DNA of 64,000 nucleotides, taken from positions 1,240,001 to 1,304,000 of the forward strand of contig NZ_CP045032.1 in NCBI RefSeq assembly GCF_009026825.1. Reading direction: 5' to 3'. Source of the stretch: Corynebacterium urogenitale (GTDB lineage Bacteria; Actinomycetota; Actinomycetes; Mycobacteriales; Mycobacteriaceae). A program made the position numbers and the translations under genes. Below the pieces are notes generated by a model. The model was not told the DNA's origin and did no database searches. It was given only the letters and a program-made list of their open reading frames with translations. Of this stretch, positions 16,266-25,662 are shown one piece after another (within the stretch, counting starts at the first letter, position 1; each line of letters begins with the position of its first letter).

Positions 16266-17675
16266 ATGAATACACACAGCACACATTCGGCAACGACGTC
16301 TGCCGATGCTCCGACTTCCGCTCACACTCATCGGGAGCCGCCGGCGTCCTTGTCACTGAACGTGGACGCTGCACGAATCTCTTTCATTCTCGCCGTAGCC
16401 GCTTGGCCTCTGGCGATCATGGGCTTCGTCCACAAGGTCTTTCTGATGCCTCATAACGACAACCCCACGGATGACTTCACAACGGTGTGGTCGGCGCTCA
16501 ATCGCTTCCGTGAGGGCGTTCCGGTCTACGCCGAAGACTATGCGACCACGGACCCGCATTACCTGTATTCCCCCGGCGGGACGCTGCTTCTCAGCCCGCT
16601 GTCGTTGATCCCCGACTTCGATCTCGGTCGAATACTTTTCATTTTCGCGAACGGTCTCGCTATCGTCGCTGCGCTAGCTATCCTCACCCGCCTTTTTGGT
16701 TTCAGCTTGAAGGGCGGGGCTTGGCCAGTGTCAATGGCCATAGTGTTCGCCACCGAATCAGTCGAGAATACGCTTCACTTCAGTAACGTCAACGGTATGC
16801 TGCTCCTCGCGGAGGTGCTGTTTCTCTTCCTTCTGGTTCGCTACCGTTCATTGCTGCCACAGATCCTCGCCGGGGTGTGTTTGGGGTTGGCCATCACCGT
16901 CAAACCTCAATTCGCCCCATTGCTATTCATTCCTTTCGTTCGACGCCAGTTCTCCGCAGTAGCAGCTGGCGTGGCAGTACCAGTGTTGCTCAACGTGGCT
17001 GCTCTCCCGCTGATGGCGTCACCAAGCGACTATCTCGACAAACTCCTGCCTTACCTCGGCGAAGTTCGCGACTACGCCAACTCCTCAATCTCCGGCGTCG
17101 GTGTGTACTACGGCGCCTCTGATGGATTGATCCTCTTCTGGCGTTTCCTTGCAGCCTTCGCCGTTGCGGTCGCGATCATCCTGCTTTTGCGTTGGCGTGA
17201 TCGAGATCCACTCATGTGGGCGGCCACCACCGCCAGCCTGCTTCTCACGGGTGTGTTCCTCATCAGTGCACTCGGCCAGATGTATTACAGCATGATGCTG
17301 CTACCGATGATCTTCACCGTGTGCCGCCATCGTTCCGTGATGCACAACCCGATCATATGGCTCGGCATCTACTTCTGCTTCAGCCTTGATACATGGTTCT
17401 CCGATCGATGGCGTTGGTGGGGTGCCATCTTTGAGTACACGCGAGGCACCATCGGATGGTCGTTAATTCTGCTATCTGCGGCTGCCGCGATCACTACATG
17501 GACCGTGTTGGAACTTCGTCGTGGGGAGAAGCTACTCGGCGATGTGAAGACCTTCGGCCTGTTCGGTGCCCGTCCAACACCCACATCACGGGTGCCCGCT
17601 AGTGTTGAAGGAAGCACAGTGAGGCAGAGTGCCTCTCCGGCATCAATAAAAGAAAGGCGCGCAGCCCAACGATGA
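16266..17675 (+). CDS. aftC: GT87 polyprenyl-sugar arabinofuranosyltransferase, AftC-like
   Basis: A 469-residue polytopic membrane glycosyltransferase (DUF2029/GT87, GT-C fold) with about ten hydrophobic segments and a polar C-terminal tail of ~50 residues. The acidic pair in NPTDDFTTVWSALNRF after the first helix and the loop YLYSPGGTLLLSPLSLIP fit this family. The neighbour msrB and the nearby heme genes are in the order found around mycobacterial aftC, which adds the alpha(1-3) branch in arabinogalactan and lipoarabinomannan; the specific name rests on that synteny. ATG 16266 lacks a good ribosome binding site, and the frame is open 15 codons upstream. Confidence 0.82.
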   Translation: MNTHSTHSATTSADAPTSAHTHREPPASLSLNVDAARISFILAVAAWPLAIMGFVHKVFLMPHNDNPTDDFTTVWSALNRFREGVPVYAEDYATTDPHYLYSPGGTLLLSPLSLIPDFDLGRILFIFANGLAIVAALAILTRLFGFSLKGGAWPVSMAIVFATESVENTLHFSNVNGMLLLAEVLFLFLLVRYRSLLPQILAGVCLGLAITVKPQFAPLLFIPFVRRQFSAVAAGVAVPVLLNVAALPLMASPSDYLDKLLPYLGEVRDYANSSISGVGVYYGASDGLILFWRFLAAFAVAVAIILLLRWRDRDPLMWAATTASLLLTGVFLISALGQMYYSMMLLPMIFTVCRHRSVMHNPIIWLGIYFCFSLDTWFSDRWRWWGAIFEYTRGTIGWSLILLSAAAAITTWTVLELRRGEKLLGDVKTFGLFGARPTPTSRVPASVEGSTVRQSASPASIKERRAAQR

Positions 17676-18118
17676 CGCAACAGACGACCCCACAGTCCGG
17701 CGCTGAGCCCATCGATTTTCGCTCGCTCACCAACGAGCAATGGCGTGAACGCTTATCGGCCGAGGAATATCATGTCCTCCGTCAAGCTGGCACCGAGGCT
17801 CCTTTTCGCGGTGAATACACCGATACCGAGACAGCTGGAATCTACGCTTGCCGTGCCTGCGGCGCTGAGTTATTCCGCTCCACTGAAAAATTCCATTCGC
17901 ACTGCGGTTGGCCAAGCTTTTTCGACCCGGCTAACTCGGACGCGGTGATCACACGTGAGGACAACTCGCTGGGCATGCGACGTGTGGAAGTTTTGTGCGC
18001 GAACTGCGAGAGTCATCTTGGCCATGTCTTTGCCGGCGAAGGTTACGACACTCCTACTGATCTTCGCTATTGCATTAACTCCATTAGCCTCACTCTCACT
18101 CCGCTGGAATCGGAGTAG
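17672..18118 (+). CDS. msrB: Peptide-methionine (R)-S-oxide reductase MsrB
   Basis: A 148-residue cytosolic enzyme that repairs the R epimer of methionine sulfoxide in proteins. Two CxxC pairs (CRAC and CANC) form the structural zinc site. The substrate pocket HSHCGWPSFFDP, the histidine stretch HLGHVFAGEG and the catalytic cysteine in RYCINS near the C-terminus are all present. The ATG overlaps the aftC stop by 4 bp (ATGA), so the two are translationally coupled. Length is standard. Confidence 0.97.
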   Translation: MTQQTTPQSGAEPIDFRSLTNEQWRERLSAEEYHVLRQAGTEAPFRGEYTDTETAGIYACRACGAELFRSTEKFHSHCGWPSFFDPANSDAVITREDNSLGMRRVEVLCANCESHLGHVFAGEGYDTPTDLRYCINSISLTLTPLESE

Positions 18119-18150
18119 TCAGTGACTGAAGGTTAGGCTACAAGGAAGCC

Positions 18151-18197
18151 AAAAACACCCTGTTCTCTCCTGCTCTGAGGTGGGGACAGGGTGTTTT
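18151..18197. terminator. Bidirectional terminator between msrB and hemQ
   Basis: AAAAACACCCTGT pairs with ACAGGGTGTTTT around a ~20-nt loop. A/T tracts flank both sides and serve the two convergent genes. Confidence 0.85.
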
Positions 18198-18218
18198 GCT
18201 GAACGAATGTTCAAGCCT

Positions 18219-18938
18219 TTAGGCCAGGGAAGCCACGAACGCCTGTACGTCCTCCGCTGAGCCATTGATGCGGCGCCCAGTGAAGAACGGAACTTCTTCA
18301 CGAACGTGCAGGCGGGCTTCGGTGTAGCGCATCTTATGCATGAGCTCTACAATGCGCTCGAGATTTGGCGACTCGAATGCCAGGAGCCATTCGTAGTCCC
18401 CCAGTGCGAAACCAGAGATCGTGTTGGCACGGACTTCGTCGAAGCCCACTGCTGCCATGCCGTGTTCACGCAGCAGCCTTGAGCGTTCACTCGGATCCAT
18501 GATGTACCAGTCGTAGCTGCGGACGAATGGGTAAACGCAAATCCACTCTTCCGGAGCCTCCCCCATGATGAAGGACGGTAGGTGCGACTTATTGAACTCG
18601 GAAGGGCGGTGGAGGCCAGCATTAGACCATACTGGGTCGCAGTTTTGCCCCAGCTTAGTCTCACGAAGGAAGCGCTTATACGCCTCCTGCAGGTCCTCCA
18701 TCTTCTCGGCGTGCCACCAGATCATCACATCCGCCTCCGCACGCAGACCGGTGAGATCGTAGACACCGCGAATCTCCAAGTCGGAGTCCGCGTAGGAATC
18801 AAGAAACTTCTGGAAATCGGCCGCTACCGCCTGACGATCCTCATCGAGGAATCCCTGTTCCACCTTGAAAACGGAATACATTGCGTAGCGCACTACAGCA
18901 TTGAGCTTGTCGATATCCATGTTGCTCTGGTCGGACAT
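18219..18938 (-). CDS. hemQ: HemQ, coproheme decarboxylase
   Basis: HemQ performs the final step of the coproporphyrin-dependent heme pathway, turning Fe-coproporphyrin III into heme b by peroxide-driven decarboxylation. The 239-residue chlorite-dismutase-fold protein shows VRYAMYSVFKV, DVMIWWHAE, the catalytic tyrosine region YPFVRSYDWY, FALGDYEWLLAFE and the C-terminal HVREEVPFFTG. No chlorite dismutase arginine signature is apparent. It follows hemY and hemE on the same strand, with a 150-bp gap from hemY. Confidence 0.96.
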   Translation of the reverse strand: MSDQSNMDIDKLNAVVRYAMYSVFKVEQGFLDEDRQAVAADFQKFLDSYADSDLEIRGVYDLTGLRAEADVMIWWHAEKMEDLQEAYKRFLRETKLGQNCDPVWSNAGLHRPSEFNKSHLPSFIMGEAPEEWICVYPFVRSYDWYIMDPSERSRLLREHGMAAVGFDEVRANTISGFALGDYEWLLAFESPNLERIVELMHKMRYTEARLHVREEVPFFTGRRINGSAEDVQAFVASLA

Positions 18939-19089
18939 ATCTCTGTGAACTCAGCCTTTCGAAATGAATGATAGTTTTTACTGCCCCTTCAAACCTACCG
19001 TGACTCTACGGAAGACACGGCCGGCAGGAAGGTGGGAATGAACACGCTGGAGGCATGCCTCCCAGTCTCTAGCTGAAAGTTTCAACCAG

Positions 19090-20511
19090 TTAGGCCCAAC
19101 CCATCTCCTCAACAATTTCCTCAGCAGCGGCGATCCCCGTCGCAGCCGACGCTGGAACGCCCACACCATTAAGCATTGAGCCAGCCAATGCGAGGCCGCG
19201 AATATCACAGACATCACGGTACGCCGCTGCCGAAAGTTGCTGATGCCCCACCCCATAGCACGGGATTCCTCCCCACCAGCGTTGGACAAAGAACTCTTCC
19301 GGCTTCTTTCTTTCGCCAGTGAACTTCTGTAGATCCTCCAACGCGTAGGCAAGCAGCGCGAGGTCATCTGCCTCGACATACCACGGTTCGTGCAGCGTGC
19401 CGAAAGAAGCTCGGACAAATGCCCCTCCCCGCCGGGCAATATGCGGCCACTTCTTTGAGGAGAACGTGAACGCCTTCGCCTCTGTCGGCGCGTCTTCCCC
19501 CAGCAGCACACCCGAGCGTTCGGGAATTCCGTGATCTGACGCGAAACGCATGCCCACCACAACGGAGCTAGCCAATTGGATGGAATTCAAGGCCTCAGAG
19601 GCCGTGGGAGCCATGTCTTGAAGCAACACACTCGCCGTCGGTGCGGGCGTAGCCAAGATTACGGCGTCCACTGAACCGATCGGCTCAATGTACCAACCGT
19701 CGTGGCCGCGACCAATGGATTCGACGCCGGTGTTGTGTAGCACCTCTGCGCCCGACTGCTTTAATAGCGCTGCGACCAAGCTGCGATAGCCTCGCGCCAA
19801 GCCGTAAAACACTGGGGCGGGAGCCGAGCTCTGGTGTGCGGCACGATTTTCCAGCAAACTGCTGATGACGTCGGAGAGGAAGAACCCTTCGCCTTGCCCA
19901 CCGCGACGATCGAGCTCCGCGGCGAGCTGAGGAATTGTTGCCCGCACACCAAGGTCATAAGCAGAACTTGAATACACCCCACCGAGCATCGGGGAGACCA
20001 AACGCTTGACTGCAGCAGCGCCGTAACGCGCCTCCACGAGCTGCCCCACAGAAGCATCCTGCCCCGGCTTCCACGTCATGGGCTGGCCGGAACGTTCCGC
20101 ATCGATACGCGCCGCAGCCTCGGAACCGACGACGTGCTCGACCGATCCCCCATCGGCGGGGATGCCCATGACCGTTGCCTTCGGAATATCAACAAGTTGA
20201 CCATCCACGAAGAATCCCGATGGAAGGCCAGAAGGCGTCCGTAGTTCGTTCTCCAGCCCAGCTGCTTTGACGAGCTCAACGAAGTCTTGGCGCACACCCA
20301 TGAACGCCTCGGCGCCCATGTCGACCGGGCCGTTGGCGAAGTTCACAGTCTTCAATTTCCCACCGACACGATCGTAGGCCTCAGCAACGAGGATGTGAGC
20401 GCGGTCGCCGAGCAGCTGCCGGAGTTTCCAGGCTGCGCTCACGCCTGCTATTCCTCCTCCAACTACGGCAACGCGAACGGGTCGGCTGGCAGTCGCTTTC
20501 GTACCTGTCAT
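19090..20511 (-). CDS. hemY: Coproporphyrinogen III oxidase (HemY/CgoX type)
   Basis: A 473-residue FAD-dependent oxidase that removes six electrons from coproporphyrinogen III in Gram-positive bacteria; older annotation calls it protoporphyrinogen oxidase. The dinucleotide-binding VVGGGIAGVSAAWKL is at about 15-29, followed by the acidic ribose-binding end AEAYDRVGGK. The C-terminus has the second FAD motif with GLALAGSMLNGVGVPA. The start overlaps the hemE stop by 4 bp. The presence of HemQ in the same cluster supports the coproporphyrin-branch activity. Confidence 0.94.
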   Translation of the reverse strand: MTGTKATASRPVRVAVVGGGIAGVSAAWKLRQLLGDRAHILVAEAYDRVGGKLKTVNFANGPVDMGAEAFMGVRQDFVELVKAAGLENELRTPSGLPSGFFVDGQLVDIPKATVMGIPADGGSVEHVVGSEAAARIDAERSGQPMTWKPGQDASVGQLVEARYGAAAVKRLVSPMLGGVYSSSAYDLGVRATIPQLAAELDRRGGQGEGFFLSDVISSLLENRAAHQSSAPAPVFYGLARGYRSLVAALLKQSGAEVLHNTGVESIGRGHDGWYIEPIGSVDAVILATPAPTASVLLQDMAPTASEALNSIQLASSVVVGMRFASDHGIPERSGVLLGEDAPTEAKAFTFSSKKWPHIARRGGAFVRASFGTLHEPWYVEADDLALLAYALEDLQKFTGERKKPEEFFVQRWWGGIPCYGVGHQQLSAAAYRDVCDIRGLALAGSMLNGVGVPASAATGIAAAEEIVEEMGWA

Positions 20512-21668
20512 GATTTATGAACCTCCTCGAATGCTCGAGTAATCGCATCTGGGTCAGTGGTGGGAAGAACACCGTGTCCAAGGTTAAATATGTGTCCGCG
20601 AGCCTGACCGCGTTCAATGGCCCGGTCTGCTTCCGCACAGATGCGCTTGATATGTTGCGCGACCACGTCATCACCCGCGAAGAGCACGGCGGGATCGAGG
20701 TTGCCCTGCAATGACTTAATTTGTTCGGCTGGCGCGGCTGTTGGATGTGCGTGCTCCAAGGATGCCTTCACTCGCGCTGCAGCAGAGTCCAATGGCACTC
20801 TCCAATCAACGCCGACGACATCGGGGCCGACAATCGCCATGTCCCCCAAGAGCTCGCCAGTTCCCACACCAAAATGGATCATCGGAATACCGTATTCCTT
20901 GATGACTCTGAAGATCTCCGCAGAGTAAGGCGCCACGAACTCCCTGTAGTCGCGGGCAGTGAGGTATCCAGCCCAGGAATCGAAGAGCTGAATGGCATCC
21001 ACGCCTGCCTCAATCTGGGTTTGCAGGAAACAGATGATGGTCGGCGTCAGTTGGCGCATGAGCGCGTGCCAGACATCTGGCTGCGAGTACATGAGCGATT
21101 TGGTGACCTCATGATTCTTCGAGGGACCGCCCTCGACGAGGTAGGACGCGACCGTAAATGGTGCTCCGGCGAAACCGATGAGTACTTGATCCTCACGCAA
21201 TTGACTGAGGATTCCGCCGATACCTTCGACGATGGATGTCAGCTGATCACGTTCCATTGTCGGCAACGCTTTAACCGCTTCCATGGTCTGCACGGGGTTG
21301 GCAACGACCGGCCCACGGCCCGGGACAATGTCGAGATCGACGCCAGCAGCCTTCAGCGGCACCACAATATCGCTAAACAAAATGGCAGCATCTGCGTCGT
21401 GCCGCCTCACAGGTTGCATGGTGATTTCTGCGACAAGTTCCGCGTCGAAGCAGGCGTCGAGCATCGCGACATTGGAGCGCAGGGATCGGTATTCCGGCAA
21501 AGAACGCCCAGCTTGGCGCATCATCCAGATGGGACGGCGGGATGGCTTCTCGCCACGCACAGCAGCGAGAAGCGGGGCATCGGTGGCGGCGCGTCGGCGA
21601 GCTGCAGCGGCGTCGAAATTGGTCGGAAAATAGGCTTCGGGATCGAGGCGAAACTCTGCTGAGGTCAT
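20508..21668 (-). CDS. hemE: Uroporphyrinogen decarboxylase
   Basis: HemE decarboxylates the four acetate side chains of uroporphyrinogen III to give coproporphyrinogen III. The 386-residue protein has the N-terminal signature RRPIWMMRQAGRSLPEYR and LFSDIVVP, the GFAGAPFTVASYLVEGG motif, and ends with HIFNLGHGVLPTTDPD. ATG 21668 is used; an in-frame ATG three codons upstream (21677) is equally possible. It is first in hemE-hemY-hemQ. A cluster of GCCTAACCC-type repeats lies upstream in the divergent promoter region. Confidence 0.96.
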   Translation of the reverse strand: MTSAEFRLDPEAYFPTNFDAAAARRRAATDAPLLAAVRGEKPSRRPIWMMRQAGRSLPEYRSLRSNVAMLDACFDAELVAEITMQPVRRHDADAAILFSDIVVPLKAAGVDLDIVPGRGPVVANPVQTMEAVKALPTMERDQLTSIVEGIGGILSQLREDQVLIGFAGAPFTVASYLVEGGPSKNHEVTKSLMYSQPDVWHALMRQLTPTIICFLQTQIEAGVDAIQLFDSWAGYLTARDYREFVAPYSAEIFRVIKEYGIPMIHFGVGTGELLGDMAIVGPDVVGVDWRVPLDSAAARVKASLEHAHPTAAPAEQIKSLQGNLDPAVLFAGDDVVAQHIKRICAEADRAIERGQARGHIFNLGHGVLPTTDPDAITRAFEEVHKS

Positions 21669-21738
21669 GGATCCCATTATGCCAGTGGAGATGCACGAAC
21701 CCTCATTGACGCGATTCCACCAGGCACACCCACGGCGC

Positions 21739-21778
21739 GCCTAACCCAGAAGCCTAACCCTCAACGCTAGGTTTAGGC
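21739..21778. promoter_or_regulatory. Three GCCTAA(C/A)CC repeats in the hemE / DUF3000 divergent promoter
   Basis: GCCTAACCC occurs at 21739-21747 and 21752-21760, and the inverted near-copy AGGTTTAGGC at 21769-21778. The last two form a 10-bp-arm inverted repeat with one mismatch. GCCTAACC equals one half of the DtxR operator, but no full 19-bp DtxR site is present. Confidence 0.4.
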
Positions 21779-21781
21779 ATT

Positions 21782-22420
21782 GTGAGCCAAGAGACTGAGC
21801 AGAACCGAGAAGTTCCCGAGTACTTCGACGAGGCCGTGCGCTCCATGTCGGAAGCGCAGGTCCGCGATGGAATCAGCGTGGGAGACATTCGTCCTCCACG
21901 TAACCTCGCACCGCTGAGCCACGCCATCGGACTGGAAGTGCTGCACCCCGAGCTGGATGAGGAAAGCGGTGCCGTTCCAGAATTCTCCACGGATAACGGC
22001 GGCGACGCTTTCGGTCGTCTTATCCTCCTCCACGACCCTCACAGTGATGAAGGCTGGGACGGAGCGAAGATGCGCATGGTTGCCTACATTCAGGCAGACA
22101 TGGATGCCTCTGTCGCCTCCGATCCACTCCTACCCGAGGTCGCATGGGACTGGCTGACCGAGGAACTCAACTCCCCTACTAGCCCGTACACAAACCTTGG
22201 TGGCACTGTCACCTCCACCGCGTCCGTCCGCTACGGCGAAATAGGCGGTCCTCCCCGCGCCTTTCAAATCGAAATGCGTGCTTCTTGGACCGCTACGGGG
22301 TCCGACCTCTCCGGACATGTTCAAGCTTTTGCTCGGGTCCTGGCACATGTTGCGGGCCTTCCACCCGAGGGCGTGAGCATGATCGGGCTTAACTCTCGAA
22401 CCCAATCCACGGGCTCCTAG
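21782..22420 (+). CDS. DUF3000 family protein
   Basis: A 212-residue soluble protein without a known function, matching the actinobacterial DUF3000 family (same position as Rv2680 in M. tuberculosis, from memory). Visible family-like features are PRNLAPLSHAIGLEV near the N-terminus, GRLILLHDP, and WDWLTEEL followed by GGTVTSTASVRYGEI. There is no signal peptide or membrane helix. GTG 21782 starts it, with no strong ribosome binding site. It is followed after 5 nt by rnd and is likely co-transcribed, divergent from hemE. Confidence 0.85.
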   Translation: MSQETEQNREVPEYFDEAVRSMSEAQVRDGISVGDIRPPRNLAPLSHAIGLEVLHPELDEESGAVPEFSTDNGGDAFGRLILLHDPHSDEGWDGAKMRMVAYIQADMDASVASDPLLPEVAWDWLTEELNSPTSPYTNLGGTVTSTASVRYGEIGGPPRAFQIEMRASWTATGSDLSGHVQAFARVLAHVAGLPPEGVSMIGLNSRTQSTGS

Positions 22421-22425
22421 CTACT

Positions 22426-23643
22426 GTGCTCACCCACATCACTACTCCGCGCGACGGACTCCCCTCCCTATTGGACTCCGCTCGCGCGATTTCTTTGGCA
22501 GCTGAACAAATCGCCTCGGGACAAGGCCCTATTGCCGTCGACACCGAACGCGCCGGCGACTTTCGATACGATGACCGCGCATACCTCGTCCAGCTCAGAC
22601 GGCAAGGCGCAGGGACGTTCTTGGTTGACCCTACCGTCTCGGAGGAGGCCAATAGCGCACTCGGCGAAGTACTGAACTCCGCAGCTTGGGTGCTCCACGC
22701 TTCGCACACCGATCTCCCCTGCCTCGCTTCCCTCGGATGGAGCCCAACGGTCTTGTACGACACCCAGATCGCTGGCCGTCTCCTGGGAATGGGGCAACCC
22801 GGCTTGAGCCCAATGTTGGAAGAGTTTTTCCATATCAGCATCGACAAAGATAAGGGGCGCGAGGACTGGTCTGCCCGGCCCCTGTCACGTTCGCTGCTCA
22901 CCTACGCGGCTCTAGATGTTGAATTCCTCCTGGAATTGCACGAAGTAACCCTGCAGCAACTGCGAGAACTCCACCGCGAGGAATGGTATGACCAAGATTG
23001 CGCGGCGATTCGGCAGAGCGCGCGGCCGCTGCCGACACCCGAATGGACCACGATGAAGGGAATAGGAACACTGCGCTCACCGCCGAGTATGGCCATCGCC
23101 CGCGCACTGTGGACTGAGCGGAACCACTTCGCTCTCCAAAGGAACCGTTCTCCGGAGCGCATACTCAAACGCCGCGACATCCTCCACGTAGCCCAACAGC
23201 CTTCACGGGCGCTGACGGAGTTACGTGACGTCCGTATGCCGCCGGCACTGCGTAAGCGATCACTGCCTGCCGTTCGCGAGGCCTTGTCCCTGTCCGACGC
23301 CCACCTCCCCCAGCCTACACCCCGCAACTTCGGTGGCATACCTGATCACAAATTGTGGCCTACCGAATTCCCTCGGGCTTTCGCGGCCGTGGAAATGCTC
23401 AGCGAGGCCACAGAGACCCTGGCACAGGATTTGAGTCTCACTCCACAAGCCATTGCAACGATGAAGCAGCTGCGACACGCAGCGTGGAAGCTATCTCAGA
23501 TCACGCCCGATGATTCCGCGGATCCGATCGCCTCCTACGAAGACGTGTTCGGACACTCCCTAGAATCCAGAGGAGCACGCCAATGGCAGATTGAGCTGCT
23601 CTCCTCCGCCTCACTAGGACGAATTATCGATAGGCTCGCCTAG
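22426..23643 (+). CDS. rnd: Ribonuclease D (DEDDy 3'-5' exoribonuclease with HRDC domain)
   Basis: A 405-residue 3'-5' exonuclease that trims tRNA and other small RNAs. The DEDDy residues are visible: [11 protein letters not shown] supplies D and [12 protein letters not shown] supplies the second D, and [12 protein letters not shown] supplies the Y and last D. An HRDC-type domain follows (about residues 205-285, including [19 protein letters not shown]). GTG 22426 lies 5 nt after the DUF3000 stop. The stop overlaps that of the convergent dxs gene by 4 bp. Confidence 0.93.
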   Translation: MLTHITTPRDGLPSLLDSARAISLAAEQIASGQGPIAVDTERAGDFRYDDRAYLVQLRRQGAGTFLVDPTVSEEANSALGEVLNSAAWVLHASHTDLPCLASLGWSPTVLYDTQIAGRLLGMGQPGLSPMLEEFFHISIDKDKGREDWSARPLSRSLLTYAALDVEFLLELHEVTLQQLRELHREEWYDQDCAAIRQSARPLPTPEWTTMKGIGTLRSPPSMAIARALWTERNHFALQRNRSPERILKRRDILHVAQQPSRALTELRDVRMPPALRKRSLPAVREALSLSDAHLPQPTPRNFGGIPDHKLWPTEFPRAFAAVEMLSEATETLAQDLSLTPQAIATMKQLRHAAWKLSQITPDDSADPIASYEDVFGHSLESRGARQWQIELLSSASLGRIIDRLA

Positions 23644-25568
23644 AGATTCTCCGCCCAGTGAGTGACCCGAGTGATCACGCTTTCCTTGTCCAAGCCGAGC
23701 TGTTCCAATACCTCATTGCGCTCCGCATGGGCGATGAATTCCTGCGGGACACCAATGTTGCGCACCGGCACTGAGGATTCCGCCTTATTGAGCGCAATCT
23801 GTAATGCAGAACCAGCTCCGCCATGAATGCCATTGTCCTCGACCGTAATAATGAGATCAGCGGGCGCGAGCTCTGCCAGAAGAGATTCGCTCACCGGCAA
23901 CACCCACTGAGGATCAACGACAGTCACTGCGTAGCCTCGAGACTTGAGCTCCTCTGCTGCCGCGAGCGACTGAGCCACGAGGCTGCCGTAGTTGACGATG
24001 ACGATCCTCTGAGGTGCCTGTTCAACGTTATCGGTGGCGCCTGATTCGAAGAGGACGTCGAAATCCTGCTCCTGGCGGACGGCTTCTACGTTATTGGGCA
24101 CGCTGCCTTTGGGGAACCGTACCACGGTTGGGCCATCGGAAATCGCCACACTGCGATCCAAAGCTTCCCTCAATCGTTGAGCATCGCGCGGAGCGGCGAC
24201 GTGAATCCCAGGGACGATTCCCGCCAAGGACAAGTCCCACATGCCATTGTGCGATGCCCCGTCCGGACCCGTGATACCTGCGCGATCGAGGACCACTGTG
24301 ACTCCGAGCTTCAGCAGAGCCACATCCATCAACAACTGATCGAAAGCGCGGTTGAGGAAGGTGGAGTATATCGCGACGACAGGGTGCAAACCCCCGAGGG
24401 CGAGGCCAGCGGCAGATGTCATGGCATGCTGTTCAGCGATCCCGACATCATATGTACGGTCTGGGAAGACTTCGGCGAAATCGGCCAAGCCGGTCGGTCC
24501 CGCCATTGCCGCGGTAATCGCCACGATGTCATCGCGCTGTTTCGCTAGCTCGATGAGCTGCTGAGAAAACACCTTGGTCCACCCGGGTTTGGATGCCGAC
24601 AATGGTTCCCCAGTCACTGGGTTGATGACACCTGTCGCATGCATCTGATCGGCCTCGTCGTTCTCCGCTGGGGAGAAGCCCTTGCCCTTCTGGGTCATGG
24701 TGTGGACGATCACTGGCCCGCCGTAATCTTTGGCATAACGCAACGCGTTTTCCACCTGGTGAAGGTCGTGTCCATCAACGGGGCCGATGTACTTAATTCC
24801 TAAGTCGGAAAACATCTCATGAGGAATGACGGTGTGTTTCACGCCTTCCTTGAGTCCATGAACGACCTGGAAGACGCGGTCTCCGACCCACCCCATACGG
24901 CCCAAGGCATTCTTGCCAGAATCCATGACTTTGTCATACGCCGGTTGCAGGCGCAATGCGGCCAGGTTCTCCGCAAATCCGCCGATGGTCGGCGAATAAG
25001 AGCGGCCGTTATCGTTGACGACAATCGTCACCTTGCGCTTCTTCGAAGCCGCGATGTTATTGAGCGCTTCCCAACACATGCCACCGGTCAGCGCCCCGTC
25101 TCCGACGAGAGCCACAACGTGTCGATGTGTCTGACCACTGAGTTCGAAGGCCTTCGACAGGCCATCGACATAGGACAAAGAGGCGGAGGCGTGAGAAGAC
25201 TCGGTCCAGTCGTGAGGCGATTCCGCACGCTCGGGATAGCCAGACAGTCCATCCTTCTGACGCAGGGTATCAAACAGGTCACGGCGGCCAGTCAGAATCT
25301 TGTGCACGTAGGACTGGTGACCCGTATCGAAGATGAGCGGATCAGTGGGCGAATCGAAAACGCGATGCATCGCCATAGTCAGCTCCACCACACCCAAGTT
25401 CGGACCCAAATGGCCGCCAGTGGCTGAAACCTTGTGGATCAAAAACTCGCGAATCTCACCCGCTAGCTGTTCAAGCTGTGCCTCATCAAGGCCTTTGAGG
25501 TCAGCTGGCGAAGAAATCTTTTCGAGGATGCCCATAAGATTCGGCTCGTCTCCATCCTTAGTGGTCAT
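23640..25568 (-). CDS. dxs: 1-deoxy-D-xylulose-5-phosphate synthase
   Basis: DXS condenses pyruvate and glyceraldehyde 3-phosphate, the entry step of the MEP isoprenoid pathway, using thiamine diphosphate. The 642-residue protein shows [19 protein letters not shown], the cofactor motif [16 protein letters not shown], the transketolase-type centre with [17 protein letters not shown], and [22 protein letters not shown] 25568 is used because GAGGAAGG lies 6 nt upstream; many homologues begin at the internal [10 protein letters not shown] (25535). It stands alone and converges with rnd. Confidence 0.97.
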   Translation of the reverse strand: MTTKDGDEPNLMGILEKISSPADLKGLDEAQLEQLAGEIREFLIHKVSATGGHLGPNLGVVELTMAMHRVFDSPTDPLIFDTGHQSYVHKILTGRRDLFDTLRQKDGLSGYPERAESPHDWTESSHASASLSYVDGLSKAFELSGQTHRHVVALVGDGALTGGMCWEALNNIAASKKRKVTIVVNDNGRSYSPTIGGFAENLAALRLQPAYDKVMDSGKNALGRMGWVGDRVFQVVHGLKEGVKHTVIPHEMFSDLGIKYIGPVDGHDLHQVENALRYAKDYGGPVIVHTMTQKGKGFSPAENDEADQMHATGVINPVTGEPLSASKPGWTKVFSQQLIELAKQRDDIVAITAAMAGPTGLADFAEVFPDRTYDVGIAEQHAMTSAAGLALGGLHPVVAIYSTFLNRAFDQLLMDVALLKLGVTVVLDRAGITGPDGASHNGMWDLSLAGIVPGIHVAAPRDAQRLREALDRSVAISDGPTVVRFPKGSVPNNVEAVRQEQDFDVLFESGATDNVEQAPQRIVIVNYGSLVAQSLAAAEELKSRGYAVTVVDPQWVLPVSESLLAELAPADLIITVEDNGIHGGAGSALQIALNKAESSVPVRNIGVPQEFIAHAERNEVLEQLGLDKESVITRVTHWAENL

Positions 25569-25662
25569 CGTGCGCCTTCCTCACGGAGTGCGCCTGCAGT
25601 CGGTTCTCTTAGTCTAGTAGTCGTGTCCGGCGGGGCTGAAATTTACATTCTTCGCGCGATTC

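Noticed and set aside
18124..18148. DtxR-like sequence GGTTAGGCTA downstream of msrB
   Set aside because: Only about 12 of 19 positions match, and it lies after two convergent stop codons where no promoter is expected.
19049..19062. GGAGGCATGCCTCC palindrome in the hemQ-hemY gap
   Set aside because: It is short, GC-rich and without a clear partner promoter or T-tract; it may be chance.
18978..19562. A 194-codon minus-strand frame overlapping the end of hemY
   Set aside because: It is a shifted frame of hemY, basic and without family resemblance; hemY in the correct frame explains the region.
20721..21662. A 313-codon plus-strand frame opposite hemE
   Set aside because: It lies fully antisense to hemE, shows no known motif and no start signal.
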